From: Adiantum capillus-veneris
Taxonomy: Eukaryota; Streptophyta; Polypodiopsida; Polypodiales; Pteridaceae
NCBI GenBank assembly: GCA_014529385.2
Contig: CM043960.1
Location: 22,766,896 to 22,830,895 of the forward strand
Direction of reading: 5' to 3'
DNA length: 64,000 bases
Made by a program: the position numbers and the translations under genes. How positions within the stretch are numbered: position 1 is the first letter of the stretch; each line of letters begins with the position of its first letter. Positions 48,885 to 60,638 of the stretch are shown piece by piece. The notes under the pieces were generated by a model. That model searched no databases. It was given only the letters and a program-made list of their open reading frames with translations, and was not told where the DNA came from.

Positions 48885-49388
48885 GAAGACCCCGTGCTCG
48901 AATATCGGAAGTTCCAAGTGTTTGAGCTTATTTATGAGCAAGCTCGAAGATCCCCAGTTCACCAGTTCAGGCGAGATGTCATGGAGATATTGTTGAAGGC
49001 TTATACGCCACACTCCACTCGCATTGATAGAGGATGGGAACTTGATTGGACATTTCCAGGAGGGGTTTACTACATCAACGCTCAGAAGCTAGGATGCCTG
49101 GCTACCGACTTGAAGAAGATACGTTGGGGAGAAGAGTTGAGAGTAATAGAGATATTCTACTTGGTGTCTACAGGATTGGACCAGACTGTTTCAGACAACT
49201 CCAATCAAACCATCAACGACTGGCTTTTGGAGAAGGTCACCAACGTGATCCCAGCGAACCGAGTCAAAACCTTTGGATTACTAAAGGCGGAACTCCGGCT
49301 TGATATCTTAGTTTATTATCCACTCAAGAATGAGTATAGAAACTATTACACGAATGAAGTAGTGCATCACGTGAATACCATCTCCTAG
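48885..49388 (+). CDS. unknown ORF between primer site and gag
   Basis: The open frame has no suitable ATG; the first Met is about 32 codons in. Just before GAAGACCCC is TTGGTGTTGCAG, a convincing splice acceptor, so translation probably enters from an upstream exon. The phase fits the LTR exon ending at 15754 (or the equivalent donor at 47692). The product is about 167 residues, with segments YRKFQVFELIYEQARRSPV, LDWTFPGGVYYINAQKLG and LLKAELRLDILVYYPLKNEY. No catalytic motif, signal peptide or membrane segment is visible and I do not recognise the family. Two AATAAA signals follow within 100 bp, so it may make its own mRNA. The frame is free of stops although gag-pol in the same element is damaged. 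Confidence 0.55.
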   Translation, partial: EDPVLEYRKFQVFELIYEQARRSPVHQFRRDVMEILLKAYTPHSTRIDRGWELDWTFPGGVYYINAQKLGCLATDLKKIRWGEELRVIEIFYLVSTGLDQTVSDNSNQTINDWLLEKVTNVIPANRVKTFGLLKAELRLDILVYYPLKNEYRNYYTNEVVHHVNTIS

Positions 49389-49467
49389 GCATATTTTATA
49401 CGCAATCCATAAAGCCTTGTAATAAGCTGATCATCAGTTATCCTAAACCTTGAGGGGTTTCAATTGT

Positions 49468-49487
49468 AATAAATTTTCATCAATAAA
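49468..49487 (+). terminator. two AATAAA poly(A) signals after the unknown ORF
   Basis: AATAAA at 49468-49473 and again at 49482-49487, about 80-100 bp after the stop of the preceding ORF and upstream of gag. They would allow a short transcript ending before gag. Confidence 0.5.
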
Positions 49488-49605
49488 GTGCTTTTTGTCT
49501 GTGAATTTCTGTCTCTTGATAGAGTAGAATCTTGAATTTTATTTAAAATCTCGTGTCTATTTTGAAATCCAAGTAATGTATCAAGAATTCGTATAATCCA
49601 TGTAG

Positions 49606-52600
49606 GTACCGTCTGTTGCTCTATACTCGGCAGCGCAAGAGAAGAAGCTCCTCCTTAAGAAATCCCAAGCTCCGATCTTTAAGGGCGAGGGGGCAAATGT
49701 GGAGAGAGATGTGGAAGTACGGATGGAAGCCATGGACGATTACTTTGAAGCTGCGGGGACCCAACCCGTAAATCAGACTATGCTTGCGATGTTCCGCTTA
49801 ACTGGCGATGCGAAGATATGGTGGAAGCAACATTGCAGGGACATGGACATTAAGGGATCTTCCCAGTCCTGGGAAGACATTAAAGCTGCGATAATGGGGC
49901 GTTATTTACCGCCTGCCTACAGAACCTTGAGGATGAATGACTTCTTTTCACTTCGGCAGCAGAATTCATCTGTCGAAGAATACTATGCAAAGTTTTGTCA
50001 CTCTTCGGAGATATGCTCCTAAGATGACCTTGGAACAACAGGTGGCAAGGTTCTTCCAAGGTCTAATTGATCCCCTGAATACTCGGTTGGAAGCTCTCAG
50101 ACCAACGACACTACATGATGCCTTGTTGAGAGCCAAACCTCTAGCTCTCAAAGTACAAAGGGCTAATCAGAACAGGAGGAATCATTGGGCAAAGAGGGCA
50201 AGGACCACTGCTTGGGATAACAGACCAGCCAACCAAGCGTATAACCAGCGCCCTATTGTGGCTACCACCACAACCATGGAGTTCCCAGATGTTCGATGCT
50301 ATGGTTGCGGCGAGCATGGACATTACAGATCCAATTGCCCCAAGAACATTCAGGCAACCAACGCCAATGACATACCCTTGAGTACTCGTGGGCGTGGCCA
50401 AGCTAATGGAAGAGGAGGACGAGGAAGGATGAACAGAGGGCGAGGGCGTGGAGCTACTGCCAGAGTGAATGCCACAGTGGTACAACCAACTGTGGGTGAT
50501 GAAACAGTGGAGAGAGCAACCCTACATGTTACAATTGACAATCCCAATGGTTGCGAGCAATACGCAGTCATTCATACACCAGGATCTTTCAGAGGTGAAC
50601 AAGTTAATTTCCTTATAGATTGTGGTAGTACTCTTTCATTTGTTTCGCCCAGATGCATGAGGAAGCTTAAGCTAGATAAGTACCCAACAAGCAAGCTAGT
50701 TGTAGAGTTAGCAAACGGCAAGGAGGTAGTATCTCAACACTCTGCAGGCAAAATTGACTTTGATTTAGTGGGACAACCAACTTCTGCCCAATTTCGAACC
50801 CTACCCTTAGGATTCTTTGATGGGATACTAGGGATGGACTGGATAAAGCAAATTAGGGCCCACATACATTGTGCACAAGGAAACTTTACCTTTATAGATA
50901 ACTTGGGTAATGAAGCCTTAATCTAGGGGGAAAATGGGAGACCTAAGGCTACTCTAGTTAAGGCCGACAAACTTTTGAAGGGACTAAGGAAGCGTCAGTA
51001 AATTTATGCGGTTAAACTCAATAAAGTGGACCAATCAGATACCTCACTTCGACCAAACTGGTTGAGGGAGTATGATGATGTATTCCCTGAAGACCTTACG
51101 AATTTTCCACCACACAGAGAGGTAGATCATGAGATTGAGACTATTCCTGGATGTGAACCTATCTCAAAAAGACCTTATAAGATGTCACTTCCAGAGGCCA
51201 TCGAACTCAAAGAACAGCTTAGGCAACTCATTGATCAAGGATTCATTCGACCCAGTACTTCTCCTTGGGGTGCTCCAGTCCTTTTTCAGAAGAAGAAGGA
51301 TGGAACCTTAAGGCTATGCATAGACTATCGTGGACTGAACCAAGTAACTGTCAAGAACAAGTATCCAATTCCAAGGATTGACGAACTTTTGGACAGACTC
51401 CACGGCGCCAAAGTATTTACGAAGATAGATCTAAGGTCAGGATATTACCAAATCAGGATCAGGGAATCAGATATTCCAAAGACGGCTTTCAATACTAGGT
51501 ATGGGCACTACGAGTTCACAGTAATGTCTTTTGGTCTAACAAATGCTCCTGCAAGCTTCAATCGACTTATGCAGGATATTTTCAGACCTTACCTGGATGA
51601 TTTTGTCTTGGTTTTCTTTGATGACATTCTGATCTACTCTAAGAACGAGGCAGATCACGAAGAACATGTTCGCAAAGTACTTGATCTTCTCTGAAAACAC
51701 CAACTTTACGCTAAAGAGAGCAAGTGCACTTTTTGCTCGCCTAAAGTCCACTATCTTGGATTTGTCATATCAGCTGAGGGGATTTCAGTGGACCCAGACA
51801 AGGTCAAGGACATCGTTGATTGGCCTCAACCATCCACCGTCAGCGAAGTAAGAGGATTTCTCGGAATAACGGGATGGTACAGGATTTTTGTCAAGGATTA
51901 TGCACGTATTGCTGCACCTTTGATGAAACTCCTGAAGAAAGGAATGAGGATCGAATGGAAGACCGAGCATGAGTCTAGCTTTGCTAAACTAAAGGAGTTC
52001 TTGGTCTCAGCTCCTATTTTAAAGCTTCCAGATTTCAGTAAGGAATTTGAAGTAGCGACCGACGCTAGCAAATTCGCTCTAGGCGGAGTTCTTACTCAAG
52101 AAGGAAGACCAGTGGCGTATACTTCGCGAAAGCTGAGAGATCATGAGAAGAATTATCCTACTCATGATTTGGAACTTCTAGCAGTTATTCATGCGCTGAA
52201 GTTATGGAGACATTATCTTCTCGGACGCAAGTTTCAGCTGGTTACAGACCACAAGAGCTTAAAATGGATTTTTACTCAACCTATTCTCAATATGCGACAA
52301 CGACGATGGATAGAGCTATTACAGGAATATGACCTTGACATAAAGTATAGATCAGGAAACGAAAATGCAGTTGTAGATGGTCTTAGCCGAAAATCCTTTC
52401 TCGGAGCTATCTCTATTCCAAATAACCCTATCTGGGATAGAATCAAAGAAGCAACCTTGGTAGATCCAGAGTACCAACGTATAGTATCTCTAGTCCAGCA
52501 GAATAAGATGCCTGAAGCTAAAGATTACTCTCTTATGGGAGGATGTCTTTACTACAGACATAGACTCTATGTACCCAAAGATCCAGCCTTAAAGAAGGCC

Positions 52601-53860
52601 ATTTTGTATGAAGTGCACGATAGCCCTACGTCCGGACATCCAGGCTATGCTAAGACTCTTCATGCTGTCAGGAGGAGTTATTTTTGGTCTGGAATGAAAG
52701 GGGACATACTTCGCTATGTGAGGCAATGTCTTTCTTGTCAGCGGATAAAGGCCGAAAGAATCAAGTTACCAGGGCAACTTCAACCTCTTGACATACCCCA
52801 GATGAAATGGGAATGCATCGGTATGGATTTTGTTACAGGATTACCTTCTACAGGAGGTTATGATTCTGTTTTCGTGGTTGTTGATATGCTGACAAAAGTG
52901 GCTCATCTAATACCCGTAAAGACAACCTTTACTGCTTCAGATGTTAGTCGGGTATTCATCAAGGAGATTTTTAGGTTACATGGTCTACCCAAGCGTATCG
53001 TCAGTGATAGAGATGCCAAGTTTACATCAAAATTTTGGACTTCTCTTTTCCAATCTATTGGGTCACAATTAGCCTTCAGTACAGCGTATCATCCGCAGAC
53101 AGATGGGAAAACTGAAAGAGTTAATCAAGTCATCGAGGACATTCTCAGAGCCTATTGTTCGCAAGAGCCAAAGAAGTGGTTACAATATTTACCTTTGGTG
53201 GAGTATGCTTACAACTCTTCTGAACACAGAAGCATTGGAATGTCACCTTTCAAAGCTCTTTATGGACAGGACTGTTTAGCACCACTGAACTTCTCAGATC
53301 CAACCATCAGGGTAGAAGCCTCTAGAAAGATATTAGAGGATATGGAAGCACAGACTAGGGCTATTCGCCAGGACATTCAGGCTGCTCAGGATAGACAGAA
53401 GCACTATACAGATAAGAACCGTTCGGAAAGAAATTTCAAAGAAGGAGATAAGGTTTTTCTGCGAGTCCGACCAAAGAAAAGCAACTTATCACTAGGCAGA
53501 TATAAGAAGCTAATCCCAAGGTATTGTGGACCATTCGAGATCGTTAAGGTTGTGAGTGACCAAGCCTACAAGCTAAAGTTACCTGCAAACTTGAAGGTTC
53601 ATGATGTATTCCACGTCAGATTACTCAAACCCTATATTCCTAACCCTGATCAATTCCTGGACTCAGATCAGATAGTCATGCCAGCACAAGGAGTTCTCGA
53701 GCTCCAACCTGACTACGTACTCGAAACAAGGGAAAGGAAGTTACGCAACAGAACTATCACGGAGCATCTGGTAAAGTGGAAGGACTACCCTGAAGAAGAT
53801 GCAACTTGGGAGGACGAACCAACGCTTATAAAGGATTACCCAAGCACATTCTTGAGATGA
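49606..53860 (+). pseudogene. gag-pol: chromovirus gag-pol polyprotein with chromodomain, broken
   Basis: The frame opens after an acceptor-like ATGTAG at 49600-49605, without a nearby ATG. Domains: Gag (MEAMDDYFEAAGTQP, FRLTGDAKIWWKQH); zinc knuckle CYGCGEHGHYRSNC (50298-50339); an Arg/Gly-rich stretch; protease FLIDCGSTLSFV (DCGS for the usual DTG/DSG); RT with [11 protein letters not shown] and FFDD at 51614-51625; RNase H ATDASKFALGG; integrase HHCC (HPGYAKTLH...CLSCQ) and core GMDFVTG, VSDRDAKF, TDGKTERVNQ; and a chromodomain (VKWKDYPEEDATWEDE) ending at 53860. Chromodomains guide such elements to particular chromatin. Damage: a one-base gain in TTTT at 49993-49996, TAG at 50924, TAA at 50999 and TGA at 51692. 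All other reading is open, so decay is recent. Confidence 0.95.
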
Positions 53861-54551
53861 GGACATCTCAATTTTTCACGTTGGGGAGGTTGTAAGGTCT
53901 CCGACCCGATCAAAAAGAACACCATTGTACCTTGAAATGAAAATAATGGAATAAGTTACTATTTTTAGCAGTTTTCCAGATTCTGTCAGTGCCATGATGT
54001 TTAGAATGTTTTAAAGCTCCGAAATGTGAATTAAAATAATTTTTGTAAAAAAATTCCAAAAATAGTAAGTTTTTGGTCACCCGACCCGTCCAGTTTTGAT
54101 CGTCTCGAAAAACTGCACCCGTACCCCGAATTTCAAAAAAATGCATTTCGGACCCCGGGGGCTGCTAAATATGGCAGGTACTCGGGCCAGTACGCCTCAG
54201 TTAGAGCTTGCTATAGCAATTTTCGGCATCAAAATCTGACTCGTATGACCCGTTTTAGCCTAGAACCAATTTTCCTAAAAATTGTCCGGGGAGGTACCGG
54301 GGGCCAGGACTGTGTGGGAACAGGTTCTAGCCCACTCCATATCAGCTTTAGCAGCTAGGGGGCGCCCTCTTGCTTTGTGGGAGTCCTAGGAGAGTTTCCA
54401 AGCCAGCAGCTCAGTCTCAGAACCAGTTAACCAAGCCAACCTGACACTTGGTGGGCAGGGAACTGGACTTGCCATGCTTAACTGGAGAAGCTCCCATATG
54501 CATTTAGCAACCTAGATCGATTTTCAGCTTGAGGAGTCCTATTTAAAGACC

Positions 54552-54552
<1 letters not shown>

Positions 54553-54603
<51 letters not shown>

Positions 54604-54619
54604 GCACACACACACACAC
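54553..54619. repeat. (CA)n microsatellite in the 3' LTR
   Basis: About 30 CA units with one GTG interruption near 54602. Confidence 0.95.
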
Positions 54620-55439
54620 CTACACACACTCTGGGACGGTGCTGCCGGAACACACACCTTTTGAAGGGGAAGCAAGGAGGGAGGTGCTGTCGAATTCTCG
54701 CCTCAAGAAGCTCGATTAGATCAGAGAATCGAGAGGATTATCAGCCCTTAATCACGGTAACCACGGTTCAATTAATGCTTTCTGCAAATCCTTTTTCATT
54801 ACCATCTAAATTTCTCGTCTATTATGCTTATTCCTAGTCGTAATTCTCTATGACTACTCTCTAAATTCTCCTTATCCATATTCTATTATGTAATCATCAT
54901 TCCATAGCTGAATTATCAGCCATATATCACTCTCGGTTAATGAATAGAACATAATTATCAGAATTTTCTCTCTCTAGGTAGCATAGTAATTAATCCGTAA
55001 GCTAGTAATTGTGTAGATTGAAGAGAATCACTCTTTTAATCACTCATTAACGATGAAGCTTAATTGAATTCATTCTATTATGCATTAAGATGTAATTAAG
55101 GAGGAATTAATCTGTCATTAAGACTCTAAGAATTGGTTTTCCTCACACATATGCCTAAGGTAAATCTGCATCGTCTATTTGCTAGGAAATAGTTTAATCA
55201 TACTTAATTCAATTCTCTAGTAATTCCAATAGTGAAATCCTAATTATTCTTAATCATGTAAGCCGAATAATTATCTTAGAGCCGGTTCCCATAGGATTAT
55301 GTGCCATCCTTAATGATTGCTTTATGAAAGAAATCTAGATCTTTCATATAGGAGAAATTAATTGATGTCACTAATCTACCCATTGGACTGTTATGATGCT
55401 TGCGAACCTTAGCTCTTTCTCCAAGCTAAGTAGTGAGAA

Positions 55440-55610
55440 ATGGCCCTGGTTAAGAAGACGCGCTTCGGTGGTGCCCACGATCACGAGGCAGGAACGAGTA
55501 ATGTCAACGAAAAGGGGAAAGCTCCTATGGAGGAACAAATACCGGCCATCTCACGTGCCATCGATGAAGAAGTGGAAGAGGTAGATCATATTTTTATTCA
55601 AGTTGTTTAA
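55440..55610 (+). CDS. 56-codon LTR ORF, 3' LTR copy
   Basis: The same ORF as in the 5' LTR, with one residue change near the start (MALVKK for MAPVKK). The donor-like GAAGAG|GTAGAT is preserved. In the 3' LTR it would not be spliced to element exons; it shows that the ORF has been kept intact in both LTRs. Confidence 0.5.
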   Translation: MALVKKTRFGGAHDHEAGTSNVNEKGKAPMEEQIPAISRAIDEEVEEVDHIFIQVV

Positions 55611-55867
55611 ATTAACATTGCATACGCTAGTTAGGAATTCTCATATCCCCAAACATGTTGGAGAAATCCGACGGAAACCTCGGCATTGAAATCATTTTAC
55701 ATGAAGTTCTAAAGTAGGAAGGTAATGTTTGATGGGTATACTGTTTGCAATAGGAAAGAATGTCTGCTAGGGAAAATTTAGCTCGACATGTTCATTTTAA
55801 TTCCAATGTTGAATCAGTCCTGACCCCCCTACTGATACCAGGGGGCAGAGTTCCTCGTTAAGGGCTC

Positions 55868-55990
55868 TTGAATCCACGACTTGCTTTCTATGCGGTGGAT
55901 ACCCACGACTTGCTTTCTATGCGGTGGGAACCCATGTCTTGCTTTCTATGCGGTGGCAGTGTCCATGACGTGCTTTCTATGCGGTGGACA
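55868..55990 (+). repeat. four-unit minisatellite in the 3' LTR
   Basis: Same TTTCTATGCGGTGG units as in the 5' LTR, with single-base differences in the linkers. Confidence 0.9.
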
Positions 55991-56659
55991 TACCTAGTTG
56001 TATGGCAGCTAGGTGACAACGGGAGGGGTGAACTATCGTTGGAGGGGGGATGTTGTACCTCCAGAACATTGGAACTTTTATGAATAAGTTTGAGTAGAAT
56101 TTTTCCTAGAATTCTGTCTTGGTGTTGTTTGCAATACTGGTTGAAGGGCTGTATTAACGAACAATGTGATTTGGAATTAAACAAGGAATCTTTATGTTGA
56201 ACAACCTTTGTGGTAGTAATTAGGTCACACAAGGAAGTGTGAGTGTGGGGGTGGAAAGTGGGGGCTTGGCTCAGGTTGCCAATGCCTAGGAGATGGGTGG
56301 TCCCGATGGGTCGGGAACTCTCTGTCCCCATTGTGCTTACTTCGATATTAGTAATACTCATTGGCCCTAGAGCGGTGAAATCTCGAGAGTACGTGCCTCT
56401 GAAACATGGGGAAAAAGGCACTCGAGGTTTCTCTCCTCTTGGAAGGTGGGTCTTAGGATTGCTACATAGGTTAAATCACGCTTCCCCTTCGAGGTGGAGC
56501 TAGATCTCCTTGCTAGTAGGCTCGAACTCAATTCACTTTGTGATGAGAGATCGTCCGCTAGATGAACCCAGACCACTTTGTTTTCTTCCGCTATAGATCT
56601 AGTGGCCACCAAGTTTACCATCAGATCCGTTGTTGAGACGATGGGGTGGGGACCTCACA

Positions 56660-56664
56660 AAGGA
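56660..56664. repeat. target site duplication AAGGA, right copy
   Basis: Directly follows the 3' LTR and is identical to 14047-14051. Confidence 0.9.
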
Positions 56665-58426
56665 GTTCTTCCAAAGATTTCCCACTCAGATCGTAGCATA
56701 AGCCTTTGTTTCCTTCCAAAAATGATATCCATGGGGCTCCTGTTTGCTCAGGCTCATTAAAAACTTGGATGTATGTGAGCAACATCCTGCAGATCTTATA
56801 TAACATGGCGCAGAAGAGATCTAGTAGACTCTTGAAGAAAGACATGGTGCCCGTTAGGATTTTCACCATGTATTCCTCTGTCGCTTGTCCTCTCTCTGGA
56901 GATGGCAGCCTGGGGTAGTTAAGCCAAGTTGGCCTCTTTTTTGTCAATGCTTCATGCTCTTTCCGTGTCCTTACTCTGGGTACAAGACAGAAGGTTGGAT
57001 CTCTTTGAAGGGCTGTAGGTGCTCTTGTGAACAGAATCAGGTATCTTGGATTCTTGTTTAGCCAGCTTAACCTCCACTTTGGGTGGTCTTTATCTGCGCC
57101 ATCTTCTTGCATATCTTTGTACAGCCTCTCTTTCACCTGTCATAATTCCACTTTGATGAGAGGGTATGGCAAAGATTGTTGATGTCATTGCGCATTGATC
57201 TAATTGGGAGTGAGATGAGTGACGTTGACAAAGTGTAAAACTCTCAACTTCCAATCCATTGCAGCTTTCCATTGCTCATCCACCTCTTGGGTGATCTTCT
57301 CTTTCAGTGCGTCTTCATCAGCTTTTGACAGCTGGACCATTGGCACTGTGTCTGCATCTGTGATATTGATCTGAAAATCCTCATCACCACTCGGCTCTAC
57401 TGTGGACTGTGTCTCAAATTCAGAAAACGAGATCGAGGGTATGTCTATCTGTGGCGGCTCTGAAGTGCCTGCCTCTTCCTGCGAGTCTGGTTACCCATCT
57501 CTAAGGATTTGGTTAACTCGCTTCAGTTCTACTATTCCTTTAGGAGATCCTCTTCTCATTAAACCCGCATCTGTGCCAGGTCCGCGCGTTGTGATTGTTC
57601 CATCTTTAATTCCAATTCAAGATCTTTGTTCTTCTTTTCAAGTGCCTCATATACTTCGTCAGTCCCTTTGATCGAGGCCACGGCTGGGTTTTCTCTTATT
57701 TACTGTAAGAAAATTGCCTGATCATTGATTCATTGTTCAAAGTACTACAGAGAAGCATTGGCAACATCTAATTACACCTAAATTTTTTGATCTGACAGAG
57801 ATGTTGTAAGAAGTTCATTCGTAACTTTTGTCAGCTGCTCGTCTTTCGCTTTGCAAGCATCGGACAGTTTGGTGAGCAGATCACCTAACTCCTCCATTTC
57901 TTTTTGCTGCCTACCTCTGGCTAACTGATGTTGTTCAGCTTCTGCCTTCATCTCTGGCACCTGCCTTTGAAGATCGGTAATGACAGTCATCCTGTCTTCT
58001 AACTCTCCTTGGAGAGCGTTGATCACCATCTCAAGTTTTTTGGCCTTTGTGTTGCGGTTTAATGTTGTTGAATGGAGCTCTTCGTCATTTCTTGCATCTG
58101 CCGTGCATATTCATCGACTTGTATTATTACCTCGTCATTTGACTGCCACTCCTCTTGTCTCGCCAGCTGAGATGTGCCTACAGCCTCATGTGTGTCTTTC
58201 TGCTGCGTCGTAGCTGCTGGTTGTTCTTGTGTGGAGGTAGAGGGTTGGTCTTTTGCTTCGTCATCCTGTGGTTTTGTTGTCTCGGCAATTTCTGGCTGAG
58301 TAGAAGTAGAGGGTGTTTCATCCTTCTCTTGTTGTTTTGCAGTCGAGGGTCTAGTTGATAAGCAGGCAGTTCCTGTAGTTTCTCCTTTTGGTTGAGCTTC
58401 TTTTGAGCCCTCTCTGCCGCTTGCAT
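56660..58426 (-). pseudogene. minus-strand ORF, target of the chromovirus insertion
   Basis: A probable start is the ATG near 58426 (MQAAERAQKKLNQ), just after ACTGAACAG, which could be an acceptor. The product has a basic Gln/Lys-rich N-terminus, a coiled-coil-like stretch (LEDRMTVITDLQRQVPEMKAE, then EMEELGDLLTKLSDA, about 58000-57780), an acidic Ser-rich region, KEKITQEVDEQWKAAMDWK near 57290, and WRLSWLNKNPRYL to SGKSLEELL, where the chromovirus interrupts it. It continues at 14051-13741. Frame changes and stops occur between 58180 and 57140. No known domain was recognised. The flanks (a gypsy pol upstream, polypurine tract and LTR start downstream) suggest a retroelement gag or extra ORF. 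Confidence 0.5.
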
Positions 58427-59668
58427 GGCTCCTGTTCAGTGAATAGAGTGCAACGTTAGCAGATGTATCGGAAATTTCTCTGAAATTTCCTTTAGCCTGA
58501 ATGCTGACAATTTTGGTCCAATTTGCTTCAAATCAATTTTTGAACAAGCAAAGATGAATAAAAACATGCAAGGAACAAAACTGTAAAGTCAAAACAAATA
58601 TTTGTAACCAAAGTAAATAATCGCGATTATTTACAGTTGAGGAAATTTTCCAACTTTTTGCAAACTTGGCTTCATAGGCTTCAAGTATATACCAAATACA
58701 TGCTCTGAGTGAAATATGGGCTCATTTGGATGCATAGGGAGAAAATGGTACTACATTTTGGCTTTAGGTCTCTAAAACAGTAGATATGAAGGAAATTTGA
58801 GATTTTGAGCTCCAAATTAATTCAAATTGGCTAGTGGGCTTAGCACATCATGTACTTTGGATATATGATGACAAAATATCAAAACTCCCCAATTTTGACT
58901 AGAAAGTAAATAACCGCGATTATTAACTTTTCTTTCAAAATTGATATTTTTTGGTAAAAACTGGTTCTAAGCATTGTATAGACCTTGTATATGAGATATA
59001 AAGTGATTTGGATCAAGAAATGTGGTCCATAACCATGAATTTGGCTTGCAAAGACTTCTTTGTGTTTTTTGACAATTTTACAAGTAATGGGTGGTCATTT
59101 TGGTTCATACTTGATTTTTGGCATGTAATAGGTGTGTACACATGATAGGTGAGGTGAAGTGACAATTCCCAAGCAAAACTGATGCAAAAGTAAATAATCG
59201 TGATTATTTATAACAATGACAATTTCTTTGCAAAACTCACAAATTTTGACCTAGACGTATTCCATACACCTAATACAAGTCCTAATTTGAATTTGGTCAA
59301 GTTTGGTCATGCCGGCATCACTTTGTGCTTTGTCGACTCTGAAATCACTGCTTTTTGTGACTACACTGCCTGTTGGGTTGGTCGGTCAATTTTGAGGCTT
59401 TGGACTTGTCCGCAACATAGTCGTAAAGCAACCTGTCCAATTATGGCTCATTTGGAGTCAGTTTGACCCCATATGTCAAATTTGACACTTTGTAACCTTC
59501 GAGCCATTTTTTGCTTTTCGAGGGCTTTGCTTGATGGATTTCGTCAAACCAATCATATACATTGGATATGGACCTCATAAGCAAGCCATCTGTGGAGTCG
59601 GGTCGGAATTCTGGCATTTGCCAAAAACCTAACTTTTCTACTGGGGACCCCCTCGACCCCTGCCAATT
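58427..59668. other. non-coding tract with three palindromes
   Basis: AT-rich leader-like region between a probable LTR (59669-60590) and the minus-strand ORF. The only order I see is a 22-bp palindrome repeated three times. A minus-strand open frame at 59674-59441 has no known domain and starts inside the presumed LTR, so it is not called. Confidence 0.5.
58613..59211. repeat. 22-bp palindrome repeated three times
   Basis: GTAAATAATCGCGATTATTT at 58613, completed by AC to 58634, is a perfect 22-bp palindrome. Near copies lie at 58906-58927 (GTAAATAACCGCGATTATTA plus AC) and 59190-59211 (GTAAATAATCGTGATTATTT plus AT). They are 293 and 284 bp apart. Each is preceded by AAA; the sequences between them are not clearly related. 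Confidence 0.85.
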
Positions 59669-60590
59669 TGTCAACTGACGATATAGAAAGGTTCTGTTAT
59701 GTTAGGGCATGCTATGGTTCAAATCCCATCTGATTTGGTCGAGGTGGCAGGCCGTTATGGTTAGTTTTAGGTCGTAGGTCTTCGTGCATTGCTCGGTTTC
59801 TAGGGTTCTCTGTAGGGCTTTAGACTAGCTATCGGCCATACAAAATGGATCATTGTCGAGTAAAGAACTTACTCCTCATGTCTCGTGTGAAACGGCACTG
59901 AAAATGATCAACTGTGGGCTCCAAAAAAGTCGCACGAAAGAGGCCGAAATCTCTCTCTGCAAAGGCTCCAAGTGCAAATGAGGTGCTTTTAGTTTACCTT
60001 GGATATCTATACCCGGACTTCCCAAACCAAATTTCCCCAGATTCCCCCATTAGTCCTATTAGGCCGTGAAATCTATGTTAAACTCAAAAATTTTCCTGAT
60101 CGGATTCCTGCAGCTCATTCTGCAAGAATTTTGCAAAAGTAGGCTTGGCCGCCTAATTTAGGCTTCTCGCTTCCATCTTCTGATTTCATTGAAAATTTTT
60201 GTGCTTGTCCACCTTGTCTTTTTTATCACTATCGTGTCTTTTTTTTTTCCATCTAAGCTTCCCTACTATTTATTATTAATTTTTGACCTGTTTATTTACA
60301 AAAATCAAACAAAATAGCAAAATGCTCTTAAAAAGTAAAGTAAAAATCCACTAATCAATAAAATCCCTTGAAAAACATAGCTTTATTGTTTTTTGTTGGA
60401 TTTTTCTATTTTTAAGTCTCCTTATCAATAAAAATGTAAAAAATACCCAAAAAAATGACTAATTTTGATGATTTTATGATAGTATATACACTATTTACAC
60501 TCATCGGGAAGATATTATCTGTGAATTTTTCCTTGATGATGAATTATAAGGGCATTATAAGGTAATTTTGCAAAAAATCACACGTTAACA
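59669..60590 (-). repeat. probable LTR of the minus-strand gypsy element
   Basis: On the minus strand a purine-rich run (GAAGAGGGAGAAAAAAG, 60614-60598) follows the end of the pol-derived ORF and is followed by TGTTAAC at 60590. About 922 bp later GTTGACA ends at 59669, giving matching TGTYAAC-type inverted termini. After a further AAT comes TGGCAGGGGTCGAGG, which looks like a primer site for a tRNA I cannot name. The edges are inferred, because no second copy is in the window. Confidence 0.4.
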
Positions 60591-60638
60591 TCAAACTTTT
60601 TTCTCCCTCTTCAAACATTGCCCTTAATTACTTGGTAC

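Larger units (their letters stand above)
53891..56659 (+). repeat. chromovirus 3' LTR, complete, with polypurine tract
   Basis: 2769 bp, TGTAAGGTC...CCTCACA, preceded by TTGGGGAGGT (53881-53890). It is the undisturbed reference for the split 5' LTR and proves that 15945-47613 is foreign. It carries the TATA-like CTATTTAAAG near 54539, the CA repeat, the 56-codon ORF and the four-unit minisatellite. Confidence 0.95.
14047..56664 (+). mobile_element. Ty3/gypsy chromovirus with a 31.7-kb block in its 5' LTR
   Basis: The outer ends are fixed by three agreeing facts: LTR termini TGTAAGGTC...CCTCACA; an identical AAGGA at 14047-14051 and 56660-56664; and a minus-strand ORF that resumes in frame across the element. 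Without the foreign block (15945-47613) and one copy of the 268-bp repeat, the element is about 10.7 kb. It has a 2.8-kb 5' LTR, an iMet primer site at 48774, an unknown ORF, gag-pol with a C-terminal chromodomain, a polypurine tract and a 2769-bp 3' LTR. By eye the LTRs differ by only scattered substitutions and a CA-repeat length change, so insertion is fairly recent. Confidence 0.9.

Noticed and set aside
59441..59674. 78-codon minus-strand frame next to the presumed LTR
   Set aside because: Starts inside the LTR, no recognisable domain, and no link to the flanking ORFs.
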